In this document: positions 26,801 to 32,939 of the stretch, piece after piece
Layout: each line of letters starts with the position of its first letter
Position numbering within the stretch: the stretch's first letter is position 1
Assembly (NCBI GenBank): GCA_049604415.1
Contig: JBMYTN010000038.1
Coordinates: 1-38,678 of the forward strand
DNA: 38,678 nt
Direction: 5' to 3'
DNA from: JBMYTN01 sp049604415
GTDB lineage: Bacteria > Pseudomonadota > Alphaproteobacteria > Rhodospirillales > Rhodospirillaceae
The notes under the pieces: model-generated
Seen by the model: the letters and a program-made list of their open reading frames with translations, nothing else
Databases searched by the model: none
Told to the model about the DNA's origin: nothing
Translations under genes and position numbers: made by a program

Positions 26801-28782
26801 ACAATGGCGCACCGGCCCTGGTCAGCGGCGGTGAGACCGTGGATGTTGCGATCTCTCCGGATGGTCAGACCATGACCGGGACCATTGATGGTGGCAGCAC
26901 GACGGTGTTCACCTTGACCCTGGATCCGGACAATGGCAGCTGGGACTTCACCCTGGAAGCGCCGTTGGATCACGGTCAACCCGGCGGCAATCTGGATGGC
27001 GCTCTGCCGATCCCGTTTGTCTATGAAGTCGAAGATGCCGATGGCGACACCGCCCAAGCGACCTTGACTGTTGAGGTTCTGGACGATGGCCCGACGGCGA
27101 CCGGTGAAGACACCATGGTCATCACCCCGGGCGGCATCCCGAGCTACCATGTCAATGTCAGCTTGGACGTCTCCGGTTCCATGTTCAAAGGCCAGCATGG
27201 CGGTGTTGTCGATGACGGCAATGGTGGTCTGACCACCCGCCTGGATCTGGCGGTGGAAGCCATCGAGGACATGGCGGCGGAATATTTCGCCAATAGCGGT
27301 CCGGATACGGCGATCTCCGTCAGCCTGTTCGCCAAGAGCGGCGACCCGGCAATCCTGGGCACCTTCACCAATGTGGATGACCTCAAGACGGCTTTGGCGC
27401 AGTTGAATTCCGACACTGACGGTTTCGACTTGTCGACCAGCTCCGGCGCGAATGGCGAGGGGGCTTATATCAACCAAGTCCAATCTGCCATCACCGGCTT
27501 TGGGGTCAATACGGGCGGCACCAACTATAATGCGGCCATGGATGGCCTGATGGATGATGCCACCCAGCCCGCCAGTGAAGATCTGGTCCAGGTCAGCTAC
27601 TTCCTGTCCGACGGCGCCCACAACCAGGGCACCTTCGACAACAGCGATTGGGAAGACTATCTGGATGGCGATCCGCAGACGGTTTATGCGGTTGCGATCG
27701 GCGACGGTGTCAGTGAAGACAGCGCCAACTTTGTGAAGGTTCAGCCTGATGGCGAATACCGGATCCAGGTGGAAGACGCGGCGGATCTGGCCCTGCAACT
27801 GGCCGAAACCGTGGAAGTCACCGGTACGGGCAATGTGGTCGAAAACGACAACTTTGGTCAGGATGGCTTTGGGTCCATCCAAACCCTGACCGTTGCCGGG
27901 ATCGTCTACAGCTATGACGCCGGAACCGGGGTGGTCACCGATGACAGCAACAATGTTGTCACCAGCAACAATGGTGTCATCGAGGTCAAAACCGAAACCG
28001 GGGCTGATCTGACCTTCGACTTCTCCTCGGGCGATTACAGCCTGTCTGCCGAGCAAGGCAATCTGCCGGGCACTGAGGTCGTGACCTACACGGCGGTGGA
28101 TGGCGATGGTGATGCGGTCAGCGGTAATCTGAGCCTGACCGTGCTCAACGATCAGGACGGCAACGGGATCATCACCGGCTCTGCGGGCGATGATGTGATG
28201 CGGTTCTCCGCAGAACACGGCACCGTCTCTGAGGTTGATGCTGGCGATGGCAATGATGTGGTCGACTTTGCCACCTTCCTGACCAGCTACTCCGATGTCA
28301 CCATCGACCTGGGCGATGGCAATGACACTGCCATGGGTGGCACTGGGGCCGATACGCTTCTGGGCGGCATTGGCGATGATGTCCTGTTCGGCAATGCCGG
28401 AGCGGACATTCTGTTCGGTGGCGAAGGCAGTGACGAGCTGAATGGCGGCCAAGGGGATGACACCCTGGACGGTGGTCTGGGCGATGACACCTTGAATGGT
28501 GGCGCGGGCAATGACCTGTTCATCTTCAGCGGTGGCAATGACACCGTCGATGGCGGGGGTTGGGTCGATGACACCGCTGACACCTTGACCCTGGGTGACA
28601 ATCTGTCCGGGGCCGACTGGACGCTCTATGTTGATGATGGCAGCGGTACGATGACCGAAGTTCTGAATGCCGGTCAGGCTGCGGCCAGCGGCAGCTTCGA
28701 TCTAACCGATACCACCGGTATCCTGATGATCGACGATGACAACAAAGTCAACTTCACCGACATTGATCGGTTTGATTGGTAA
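17821..28782 (+). CDS. Giant RTX/VCBS type I secreted protein with DUF4114 and VWA domains
   Basis: A 3,653-residue calcium-binding repeat protein, likely a surface adhesin or extracellular matrix protein. Residues 1-245 are acidic and Pro/Ala-rich. Two VCBS-like domains follow (about 244-362 and 372-497). Then three homologous super-repeats start near residues 502, 1358 and 2329. Each has a cadherin-like segment, a short RTX array (GGxGxDxxx), a DIDGSEAD segment, another RTX array, an inserted domain, a DTLRVVVT segment and a VCBS-like closing part (DYTAVDGDGD). DUF4114-like domains are at about 832-987 and 1687-1840. A von Willebrand A domain with MIDAS DVSGS is near 3107-3324. The terminal RTX block is 3451-3580 and the protein ends NFTDIDRFDW, a typical T1SS C-terminus. 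There is no Sec signal peptide, and I see no RTX acyltransferase gene. Confidence 0.93.
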   Translation: MADETNTPDGVPPEDGTLFGGQDDQLPGNEVVVDEDEDAEIQFDLDTVLSDVEDQRMPDDEEEDNGGPPPASELDDPLFMSTVHQGDAVRIDIAEGGTVQEGGTIEEEGFIPSVEVDPIDNPDLELDDPEVRRDPIENALPPTDNPPAIQPAVDDPFFEFEFPEAPDPEGADPGDPEAEAPAPAAPAPAEPEAAEAPVVEEVTELEITDEELAAVQEQTANPTPEAPAVTTPTDPTPTQTPPAENLVPTAQADVDFQSIGEGILEGNVLSGLVSAGPGGTGQADFGGDGTLTVVGATIAGQAVTIGQPFITPRGATFTLNSDGTYTYERDPNDTSTDPEVFEYTIEDADGDQASTTLTIGFEEPPAEPPQPENLVPQALTDTDFVNLTENEVSGNVIDGLVSAGTGGAGQQDTGGDGALTLVGASQNGVPITLGQPFITENGSTLILNGDGSYTYTPAPGLDRNTAPPEDFDYTISDVDGDTSSAQLIIDYEEPGYNADPPNLDLQTDGGFEDNWIGIDIIASLNNFDGGVESLSVLVEDVPTGAMFNQGTQIDANTWSFTAAELDGLEILPPKDSSLDMFLTVTATATESLGQGDTASVTQVLEVEVLPVADTPEFEVSDTAQAVGEFSGDDTLTGGAGDDTLQGFGGDDTITGNDGDDLLIGDGVSDTLLTQFTVTANDIDIDGSEADATVQISGIPAGAVVFDGNGNQLTVTGGSVTVAEADLGTFSMEIPRSAITGNFELNLTATIVDLDQDVNDNTTDTLTTNAATIEVEIVEETPGEDYIHGGAGDDVIYGNEENDTLNGGADSDRVYGQEGEDLGIYELPDHGPQPSVTFTYQGGDAGYNSSFGYYVKDANGEPTFGRLVWSELHGTQIGTSETIEGYDPSQIGFFLLPDGANQNPGLYNGLDVSFQANGDGTWSVIDNDTGQPLNSPQNVHFNDPALNENGNSHVEDNASPGALNWEDINIAVSDSDYNDVNIDTTWQNGENAHTDYYDGGVEWDTLRVVVTPADLQNPDIVWELQALQDFIAANTDPTSVTDQGAVQTFPNLGITVRNWETLEIVDPDGNPLDPDTIPKALGGETVLSEAPLDETGPVSKTASFHFDIGYDQAGSSVVLEEVVQGSPALDSNGDPITSEGQPVTYDAVSPDGLTLIARNPDGDIVFELTLDPDNRSFTFTQNEPLDHELGGATDNNLPIPIDYVVTDGEGDAATGTITVTVTDEGPESADADGNSMLLVDSPITVTGNVTDNDDYGADEFGHVASITVDGVTFSYDPDNNTVTSSNGSPVTATSGVLTVGTAGGASLVFDFTTGEYEYTGTPGQTAEGSEVFDYTAVDGDGDAISSTLTVTVDLPDVQNPTLDLEGEANGIEDTRIPLDIAANLNDTDGAETLEIEISGFPAGAKLFDGNGVELTLSGGAITLTANQLDGLEVLPPQDSSLDFTLTVEATATEVTGETATVTGTIEVGVAPDADVPVFQVTDTATATSALGSDDVLNGTAQDDTIIGGGGNDTISGNAGDDVLIGDQGSPNVTAALNITANDTDIDGSEADVSVVISNLPAGATLNAGAPDGNGNWIVAESDLAGLEITAPRTSFPADITIDVVVTDTDEDVNDNTTDVDTTPVSKTISITVGDEPFGDDIIDGGAGDDKIYGNQGEDTVDGGEGVDEVYAEQGDDLGIFDLGDDNESLIELTYQGSSAGYHNSYGYYVMDDNGDPTFGRLIWSDVTELTVGDTAQIEGYHPDQIGFFIIPDGGEQNTGLFSGLDVSFEQKPDGSWAVIDNDNGQTLSSAEGQILFSDSSLNLNGAVQMIDNALPGNQNWEDVTVQTPDEDYNDVSILEFVANAGQAGKDLYDGGEGTDTLRVVVTDEDLQNPDVVRELEILRDFIADNSDPSSTTGNGETLTLDNLGLTVRNWETVEFVDPDGNPKDVESKPEAKGGEAIIDEGGLDTSSSVDTSSTVHFDFGHDVTGATITLDEMPVSGLTSEGVEVDVALSPDGLTLTGTANGEPVFTLTLDPDNRSFTFTQEGVLDHEKGGATDTAVPIEFGYTVEDGDGDTAEGTLTVTVLDDAPEFAIADTESITLIDGPVTVDGSVIDNDSFGADGFGHVTTLTVGDVTYTYDPNTGDVSASDNSPVTANNGEITVETPHGADLTFDFTTGEYSYTATPEDEGSLPSNEFNGTDVTRMTWMGADSSGDGWMRYRNPSDEDMDLKWKIYGSNEFTEITVPANTEVFFNVGTDRGTVVMFSNADDTTVIARQSGQYIERVFDEGEQIAGGTAGTKATGADTPFTPPEVEGGTELGEEVFNYTAVDGDGDPVSSTLTVTVSQPQAQDPTLDLEGDAVGVEDTRIPLDINANLNDNDGGAETLEITISGFPAGATLFDANGNELTLTGGSITLDPGQLDGLEVQPPKDSSVDFSLTVEAVATEITGDTATVTDTIDVKVTPDADEPEFNAASSASATGDLAGDDTLTGTSGVDRIIGGGGDDTISGLAGDDVLIGDQSSPVVTAALNISANDTDIDGSEADVHVIISNIPDDAILSAGTKLQNGDWSVAEADLSGLTITANRSDLPVDLEFQVSVLDKDQDGYDPTDPSSYDLDVFTMQGSMTVTAADEIAGDDVISGGLGSDTIYGNAGNDTLSGGGDTGGDSFSGVINTGNYSSTDQGFTMVARSMNANGELQDASVNSVKIDGSGMGVKGSASDGEPDNQLGYNPESQTSEQIIVDFDSPVETLSAGYSRLFDGESGTGGEVGAWEAYSNGQLVGSGTFAADDGKNTGSFTISLGGGVLFDQVIFSATEYEGGQGSITRDSSDYFLTEITFEGPAPADGNDTIYGEAGDDVMDGNEGDDFVDGGSGRDTGLFTIGESGENGDFYDGGEGVDTLRVTVTAEQLQDPNIVAELKALVEFIDANNDPSSVSGSGATQEFENLGITVGNWELVEIVDPNGNPVPLDDNPEASGDSMTMDEDDLANGPITDTGTLDFDFGDDSVGATIKLVGLDNGAPALVSGGETVDVAISPDGQTMTGTIDGGSTTVFTLTLDPDNGSWDFTLEAPLDHGQPGGNLDGALPIPFVYEVEDADGDTAQATLTVEVLDDGPTATGEDTMVITPGGIPSYHVNVSLDVSGSMFKGQHGGVVDDGNGGLTTRLDLAVEAIEDMAAEYFANSGPDTAISVSLFAKSGDPAILGTFTNVDDLKTALAQLNSDTDGFDLSTSSGANGEGAYINQVQSAITGFGVNTGGTNYNAAMDGLMDDATQPASEDLVQVSYFLSDGAHNQGTFDNSDWEDYLDGDPQTVYAVAIGDGVSEDSANFVKVQPDGEYRIQVEDAADLALQLAETVEVTGTGNVVENDNFGQDGFGSIQTLTVAGIVYSYDAGTGVVTDDSNNVVTSNNGVIEVKTETGADLTFDFSSGDYSLSAEQGNLPGTEVVTYTAVDGDGDAVSGNLSLTVLNDQDGNGIITGSAGDDVMRFSAEHGTVSEVDAGDGNDVVDFATFLTSYSDVTIDLGDGNDTAMGGTGADTLLGGIGDDVLFGNAGADILFGGEGSDELNGGQGDDTLDGGLGDDTLNGGAGNDLFIFSGGNDTVDGGGWVDDTADTLTLGDNLSGADWTLYVDDGSGTMTEVLNAGQAAASGSFDLTDTTGILMIDDDNKVNFTDIDRFDW
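19322..21892 (+). repeat. Super-repeat A of the giant protein
   Basis: First copy (about residues 502-1357) of the large module: EDNWIGIDI cadherin-like segment, RTX array, DIDGSEAD segment, RTX array, DUF4114-like domain (SFGYYVKDANGEPTFGRLVW), DTLRVVVT segment and VCBS-like end. It is the most divergent of the three at its start and has no extra domain in the VCBS part. Confidence 0.8.
21893..24804 (+). repeat. Super-repeat B of the giant protein
   Basis: Second copy (about residues 1358-2328), starting with EDTRIPLDIAANLND. It has a DUF4114-like domain in the same place as copy A and an additional ~120-residue segment (about 2171-2294) inserted into the VCBS-like end between TTGEYSYTATP and EEVFNYTAVDGDGD. 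Confidence 0.8.
24805..28145 (+). repeat. Super-repeat C of the giant protein
   Basis: Third copy (about residues 2329-3440), starting with EDTRIPLDINANLND, close to copy B. An unrelated ~170-residue domain (about 2646-2820) replaces the DUF4114-like domain, and a von Willebrand A domain is inserted between the DDGP segment and the TGNVVENDNFGQDGFG segment. Confidence 0.8.
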
Positions 28783-28820
28783 AATCGCAGCGTAATCTGC
28801 GGATTTATCGGAAACATCTG

Positions 28821-28862
28821 AAGCAAAAGGCCGTTCCGTGCTATCGGAGCGGCCTTTTGCTT
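28821..28862 (+). terminator. Intrinsic terminator after the giant gene
   Basis: Perfect 13-bp stem AAGCAAAAGGCCG (28821-28833) with CGGCCTTTTGCTT (28850-28862), extended by five more pairs including one G-T around a six-base loop. T residues are within and just after the right arm. It lies 39 bases after the stop codon. Confidence 0.85.
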
Positions 28863-28908
28863 GTTAGACTTCCGAAAAGGATCGGTTTGGCAAAAAGGTT
28901 ATAGGCGG

Positions 28909-30048
28909 ATGACGCTGGGTATGGGCGGAAGACGGCACGGAAGTTTCTGGATGCCGGAAGGTCGTGGAGCTGGAGCCGAAGCTGGGGCGCGGTCCGGGAA
29001 ACCGGAAGCCACAACGGTGATTGCGGTCTTTAACCAGAAAGGCGGTATCGGCAAAACCACCACCAGCACCAATCTGGCGGTCTGTCTGGCGGCGATGGGC
29101 TTTGAAACCGCCGTGATTGACCTAGACAGCCAAGGCAACGCCACCAGCAGCCTCGGCGTGGTGCCCGCCCCACCGGAGGGTGCCCATCAGCTGCTGTTCA
29201 CCAAGAATGACCCGTCGGCCCTGTTCCACCCGACGCTCTATCCCCGGCTTTCGGTTTGCCCCTCCAACGACCTGCTGGCCACTGCGGAAATCGAGCTATC
29301 GACCAAGCCGGAACCGCATATGACCTTAAAGCGGCGGCTGGCGGAACGGCCCTTGCCCTATCGCTTCATTGTCATCGACTGCCCGCCGGCTTTTGGCATG
29401 TTGCCGATCAACGCCCTGACGGCGGCGAGCCGGGCGATCATGCCGGTCACCGCTGAACCCCTGGCTCATCACGGTCTGCAAAAGGCCTGGACCAACATCA
29501 AGCGGGTCAAAGCGCATCTCAACCCGAGCCTCGCCAAGCCCGAATTGCTGGTGACCATGACCGATCAGGAGGGTGCACGCACCGGATTGGTCGACACCAT
29601 CCACAATGAATTTGGCGCTGCGGTGTTCAACACCGATATCCCCCGGGACCAGCGGGTGATCGATGCCGCCGTGGCGGACGCTCCGGTTTGCCTGTACGAT
29701 CCGGGATCCTCGGCGGCCCGGGCGCATTTGCATTTCGCCGTGGAGTTTCTCTCCCGGGAACGCAAGCGCTCCATGGGCATTCAAGAGGGTAAAACCTTCC
29801 TGGCCGAGGGCCGCAGCAAGGGGCCGCTGCAATGGGCCGATTTTGACGGCACCTTCGATGTGCTGCGCAAATGGAATGAAGAATTCTCGCTGGGCAGCCC
29901 CCAGGGCGATGCCTGGACGGTGGGCGAGTCTTATGGTGGCGGCAGCAAGCGGGATGATTTTGCCCGGGAACTGCGCGGCGAAGCAGCCGATGGCCAAGCG
30001 TCGGCACCGTCCTATGATTCAACACGGGACTGGGTTGAAGAAACCTAA
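28909..30048 (+). CDS. ParA/MinD-type ATPase without a visible ParB partner
   Basis: A protein of about 379 residues. The deviant Walker A KGGIGKTTT follows VIAVFNQ, and the family motifs VIDLDSQGNAT and FIVIDCPPAFGML are clear, so it is a SIMIBI-class ParA ATPase that binds ATP and usually DNA or membrane. After the ATPase core there is a tail of about 100 residues with WADFDGTFDVLRKW that I do not recognise. No ParB gene or parS-like site is apparent, and the position before lipid genes argues against chromosome partition; a role in placing an envelope complex is possible (inference). The start is uncertain: ATG 28909 after AGGCGG, 28921 or 28951. The frame is open from 28861 inside the terminator. 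Confidence 0.87.
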   Translation: MTLGMGGRRHGSFWMPEGRGAGAEAGARSGKPEATTVIAVFNQKGGIGKTTTSTNLAVCLAAMGFETAVIDLDSQGNATSSLGVVPAPPEGAHQLLFTKNDPSALFHPTLYPRLSVCPSNDLLATAEIELSTKPEPHMTLKRRLAERPLPYRFIVIDCPPAFGMLPINALTAASRAIMPVTAEPLAHHGLQKAWTNIKRVKAHLNPSLAKPELLVTMTDQEGARTGLVDTIHNEFGAAVFNTDIPRDQRVIDAAVADAPVCLYDPGSSAARAHLHFAVEFLSRERKRSMGIQEGKTFLAEGRSKGPLQWADFDGTFDVLRKWNEEFSLGSPQGDAWTVGESYGGGSKRDDFARELRGEAADGQASAPSYDSTRDWVEET

Positions 30049-30154
30049 GTTTAACAGACAAAATCGTCCCGTTTGTAAATCCAAGGCCTAATGTTGCACC
30101 TGCCCGCCGAGGGCTTTAGGCTGCGCGCCATCCCAAGTCCATTGGTGGTTCCTG

Positions 30155-31240
30155 ATGTCCTCCGCGTCCCTCTATTCCCTGTCCGATTTGGCTCTGTCCT
30201 TAAACGGCGTCTTGCATGGCGACGGGTCGGTGCAGGTTTCTCGTCCCTGCCATCCGGCCAAAGCCGAAACCGCCGCTGACCTCGCCGTTGCCATGGATCG
30301 GTCTCTGCTGGCGTTGTTGCCGGACAGCCCGGCGCGCTCCGCCGTGGTCTCCAAGGGGGCCCGGATCCCGGAAGGCGCGCTGGATGGCTGGATCGAGATC
30401 CCGCGCCCGCGCTATGCCATGGCCGGGATCACCGGGCGGTTTGCCATCCCCCACCATGTGCCCCAGGGCATCCATCCCCAAGCGGTGATCCATCCCGATG
30501 CGGAGATTGGGGAAAACGTTTCCATCGGTCCGTTTTGTTATGTCGGCCGTGGGGCTCGGATCGGGGCGGGCACTCGGATCCAATCCGATGTCTATATCGG
30601 CACCGAGGCCAGCATTGGTCCGGATGGTCTGGTCATGTCCGGGGTGCGGATCGGTGACCGGGTCCGCATTGGGGCCCGGGTGATCTTGCATTTTGGTGCG
30701 TCGATCGGGGCCGATGGCTTTAGCTTTGTTGCCCCGGATCTGGACGACATGGCTGCAGGGGACAAGGCGGTTCACCCTCTCCGACTGGCCCGGATCCACT
30801 CCTTGGCGGCGGTGGAACTGGGAGATGATGTGGAAATTGGCGGGCGGACTTGCATTGATCGCGGCACCTTGGACCACACCCGGGTTGGGGATGGCACCAA
30901 GATCGATGATCTCGTGATGCTGGGCCATAATGTGCAGATTGGCTCGACCTGTATGCTCTGCGCCCAGGTCGGCATCGCGGGCAGCGTCAAGGTCGGAGAC
31001 CGGGTGGTGCTGGCGGGAGGCGTGACCGTGGCCGATCATCGCTCCATCGGGTCTGATAGTGTGGTGGCGGCCAAGTCTTGCGTCATCGCCGATATCGAAC
31101 CCCGCAGCGTGTTCATGGCCTATCCGGCCTTGGAACGGAATATTGGCATGCAGATCCACATGCATATGCGCCGTTTGGACGGGATTTTTGACGAGGTCCG
31201 CAATCTGAAGAAGGCGTTCCGGGTCCGAAAGGCTGGGTGA
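30155..31240 (+). CDS. LpxD-like UDP-acyl-glucosamine N-acyltransferase, copy 1
   Basis: 361 residues. The N-terminal sugar-binding LpxD domain (about 1-105) is followed by a left-handed beta-helix of hexapeptide repeats (SIGPFCYVG, RIGAGTRI, RIGDRVRIG). The conserved LGHNVQIG carries the catalytic-base His of the family, and VADHRSIG carries the second conserved His. LpxD adds a 3-hydroxyacyl chain from ACP to UDP-3-O-acylglucosamine in lipid A synthesis. It is followed 146 bases later by a second copy, similar at roughly half the positions by eye. The C-terminal helix (HMHMRRLDGIFDEVRNLKKA) is as expected for trimer packing. Which copy is the housekeeping enzyme cannot be told here; neither sits beside lpxA or fabZ. 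Confidence 0.87.
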   Translation: MSSASLYSLSDLALSLNGVLHGDGSVQVSRPCHPAKAETAADLAVAMDRSLLALLPDSPARSAVVSKGARIPEGALDGWIEIPRPRYAMAGITGRFAIPHHVPQGIHPQAVIHPDAEIGENVSIGPFCYVGRGARIGAGTRIQSDVYIGTEASIGPDGLVMSGVRIGDRVRIGARVILHFGASIGADGFSFVAPDLDDMAAGDKAVHPLRLARIHSLAAVELGDDVEIGGRTCIDRGTLDHTRVGDGTKIDDLVMLGHNVQIGSTCMLCAQVGIAGSVKVGDRVVLAGGVTVADHRSIGSDSVVAAKSCVIADIEPRSVFMAYPALERNIGMQIHMHMRRLDGIFDEVRNLKKAFRVRKAG

Positions 31241-31386
31241 GACCGTCCTTCGGCTGGGTTTTGGTCGAAACCTGGACGGTGAAGATTGATCCCCCTGGCG
31301 GAAGGCTCTATTGTCCCCCCGCGTTTGCTTGATTTGCGGTCCCTTTGACCCTCCTGCAGAAGCGCGCACAATTCCACCACCCCTGT

Positions 31387-32493
31387 ATGTCTTGGTTAGA
31401 TAACCCCGCAGCGCTTATGAAACTCAAGGATATTGCCGCAGCCCTGGACGGAGAGCTTCACGGGGATGGATCCCTGGAAGTGATCGCGCCTTGCCATCCG
31501 GCACAGGCGCGCGCTGAAACCGATCTTGCTGTGGCCATAGATGAGCGGTTATTGCCGCTCCTGGCGGGCTCTGCGGCCAAGGCCGCCGTGGTGGCGTCTG
31601 GGGCCGATATCCCTGAAGGCGCGCTGGAGGGCTGGGTTGCCGTGCGCAAATCGCGTACCGTGCTGGCTGGGATCACCAAAACTTTCGCCAAACCGCTGGA
31701 ATTTGCCCCGGGTGTTCACCCCTCCGCCGTGATTGAAGACGGCGTCGAGCTGGGAGCGGATGTCTCTGTCGGACCGTTTGTCTTTATTGGCACCGGTGCC
31801 AAGATCGGAGACCGCTGTGTGATCGGACCGAATGGACATGTCGGGGCCCGGACCTCGATCGGGCCGGACGGCCTGCTGCATGCGGGTGTCAAGATTGGGG
31901 ATGATGTGCAGATCGGGGCCCGGGTGATCTTGCATTTCAATGCCTGTATTGGCCCGGACGGCTTTAGCTTTGTCACTCCGGAACTGGGCAGTGTGGAAAG
32001 TGCCAAGGCCTCGGGGCGGGTGGATGCTTTGACCACCAGCCTGACCCGGATCCACAGCTTAGGCTCCGTGGAGTTGGGCGATGATGTGGAAATTGGGGCC
32101 AATTCTACCATTGATCGCGGCACCTTGGACAACACCCGCATTGGCCATGGCACCAAGCTGGATGATCTGGTGATGGTTGGCCACAACTGCCAGATCGGCG
32201 AAAATTGCCTGCTCTGCGGCCAAGTGGGCCTAGCGGGCAGCGTCGAAGTGGGCAACCGCGTTGTTTTGGCCGGCTGTGTCGGGGTCGCCGACCACCGCAA
32301 AATCGGCGATGACAGTATTGTAGGCATGCGCTCTGGTGTCGGGACGGACATTCCCCCGCGCAGCGTGTATGTTGGCTATCCGGCTCAGCCCCGCAGCGAT
32401 TGGCTGAAACAAATCTTGAACCTTAAACGCCTGGGACGCCTCTACAAGGATGTTGCAGACTTGAAAAAGGCGTTAGACTCTCCGTCATCCTAG
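31387..32493 (+). CDS. LpxD-like UDP-acyl-glucosamine N-acyltransferase, copy 2
   Basis: About 368 residues with the same build as the preceding gene: an N-terminal domain (LHGDGSLEV, AVAIDERLLPLL), hexapeptide beta-helix, VGHNCQIG with the catalytic-base His and VADHRKIG. It has a ten-residue insert relative to copy 1 near VESAKASGRV, and a C-terminal helix LGRLYKDVADLKKAL. A tandem duplication followed by divergence is the likely origin. The start may be ATG 31387 or ATG 31417 (MKLKDIAAALDG); neither has a good ribosome site, and 31417 would begin right at the conserved domain. A 6-bp stem around the stop (32490-32507) has no T-run. Confidence 0.87.
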   Translation: MSWLDNPAALMKLKDIAAALDGELHGDGSLEVIAPCHPAQARAETDLAVAIDERLLPLLAGSAAKAAVVASGADIPEGALEGWVAVRKSRTVLAGITKTFAKPLEFAPGVHPSAVIEDGVELGADVSVGPFVFIGTGAKIGDRCVIGPNGHVGARTSIGPDGLLHAGVKIGDDVQIGARVILHFNACIGPDGFSFVTPELGSVESAKASGRVDALTTSLTRIHSLGSVELGDDVEIGANSTIDRGTLDNTRIGHGTKLDDLVMVGHNCQIGENCLLCGQVGLAGSVEVGNRVVLAGCVGVADHRKIGDDSIVGMRSGVGTDIPPRSVYVGYPAQPRSDWLKQILNLKRLGRLYKDVADLKKALDSPSS

Positions 32494-32544
32494 GGTCTCG
32501 GCCCTAGCGGGGCTCTTCCGGGTGTTCCTTTCGACCAACTTCAC

Positions 32545-32814
32545 ATGGTTTCCGCAGAAATGAGCGACGTAGCAGATAAAATTTACGACATCATCGTCAA
32601 GAAGACCTCAGTCGACCGCGACAAGCTTCAACCCGAAGCGGTCTTGAGCGAATTGGAAATTGCCTCCCTCGACTTCGTGGAAATCGTTTTCGCAGTGGAA
32701 GAGGAATTCGATATCGAAATTCCTTATAATGCGAACACCCAAGACCAGGATTTCCAAACCTTGGGCGATATTATTTCCGAAGTCGAACGCCTGATTGCGG
32801 AAACCCACGGCTAA
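32545..32814 (+). CDS. Acyl carrier protein, AcpXL-like
   Basis: 89 residues. The phosphopantetheine site is in EIASLDFVEIVFAVEEEFD, with Ser41 in an ASL context instead of the canonical DSL. The SLDF..IVFA..EEF pattern is closer to the specialised AcpXL carrier of very-long-chain lipid A acyl groups than to housekeeping AcpP, but the protein is slightly shorter than AcpXL. It sits between LpxD homologues and a ketoacyl synthase, as expected for a carrier dedicated to a special acyl chain. An alternative ATG is at 32560. The last codons lie in a 13-base tandem repeat. Confidence 0.88.
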   Translation: MVSAEMSDVADKIYDIIVKKTSVDRDKLQPEAVLSELEIASLDFVEIVFAVEEEFDIEIPYNANTQDQDFQTLGDIISEVERLIAETHG

Positions 32815-32850
32815 ATCCCACAGCCAAATCTCACGGCCAAATCCCGCAGC
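32800..32850 (+). repeat. 13-base tandem repeat spanning the ACP stop codon
   Basis: Three units of 13 bases, AAATCCCACAGCC (32813-32825), AAATCTCACGGCC (32826-32838) and AAATCCCGCAGC (32839-32850), plus a partial related unit GAAACCCACGGCT (32800-32812) in the coding sequence. Thirteen is not a multiple of three, so changes in copy number would affect the C-terminus or stop only if they occurred upstream of the TAA. Confidence 0.75.
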
Positions 32851-32939
32851 AAGACTGTTGGCGGACCGAACCGGGGCTGTACAAGGCCCCTGCCGCCAAA
32901 ATTGGCCCCATACCTTTCCTCCCGCCAGGATCGTTTGAC

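Noticed and set aside
19720..28560. CRISPR array suggested by repeated short units
   Set aside because: The repeats are coding RTX nonapeptides within one continuous frame, with no direct-repeat and spacer structure.
28909..30048. Chromosome partition parAB locus
   Set aside because: No ParB, no parS-like sites and no gidA/gidB neighbours.
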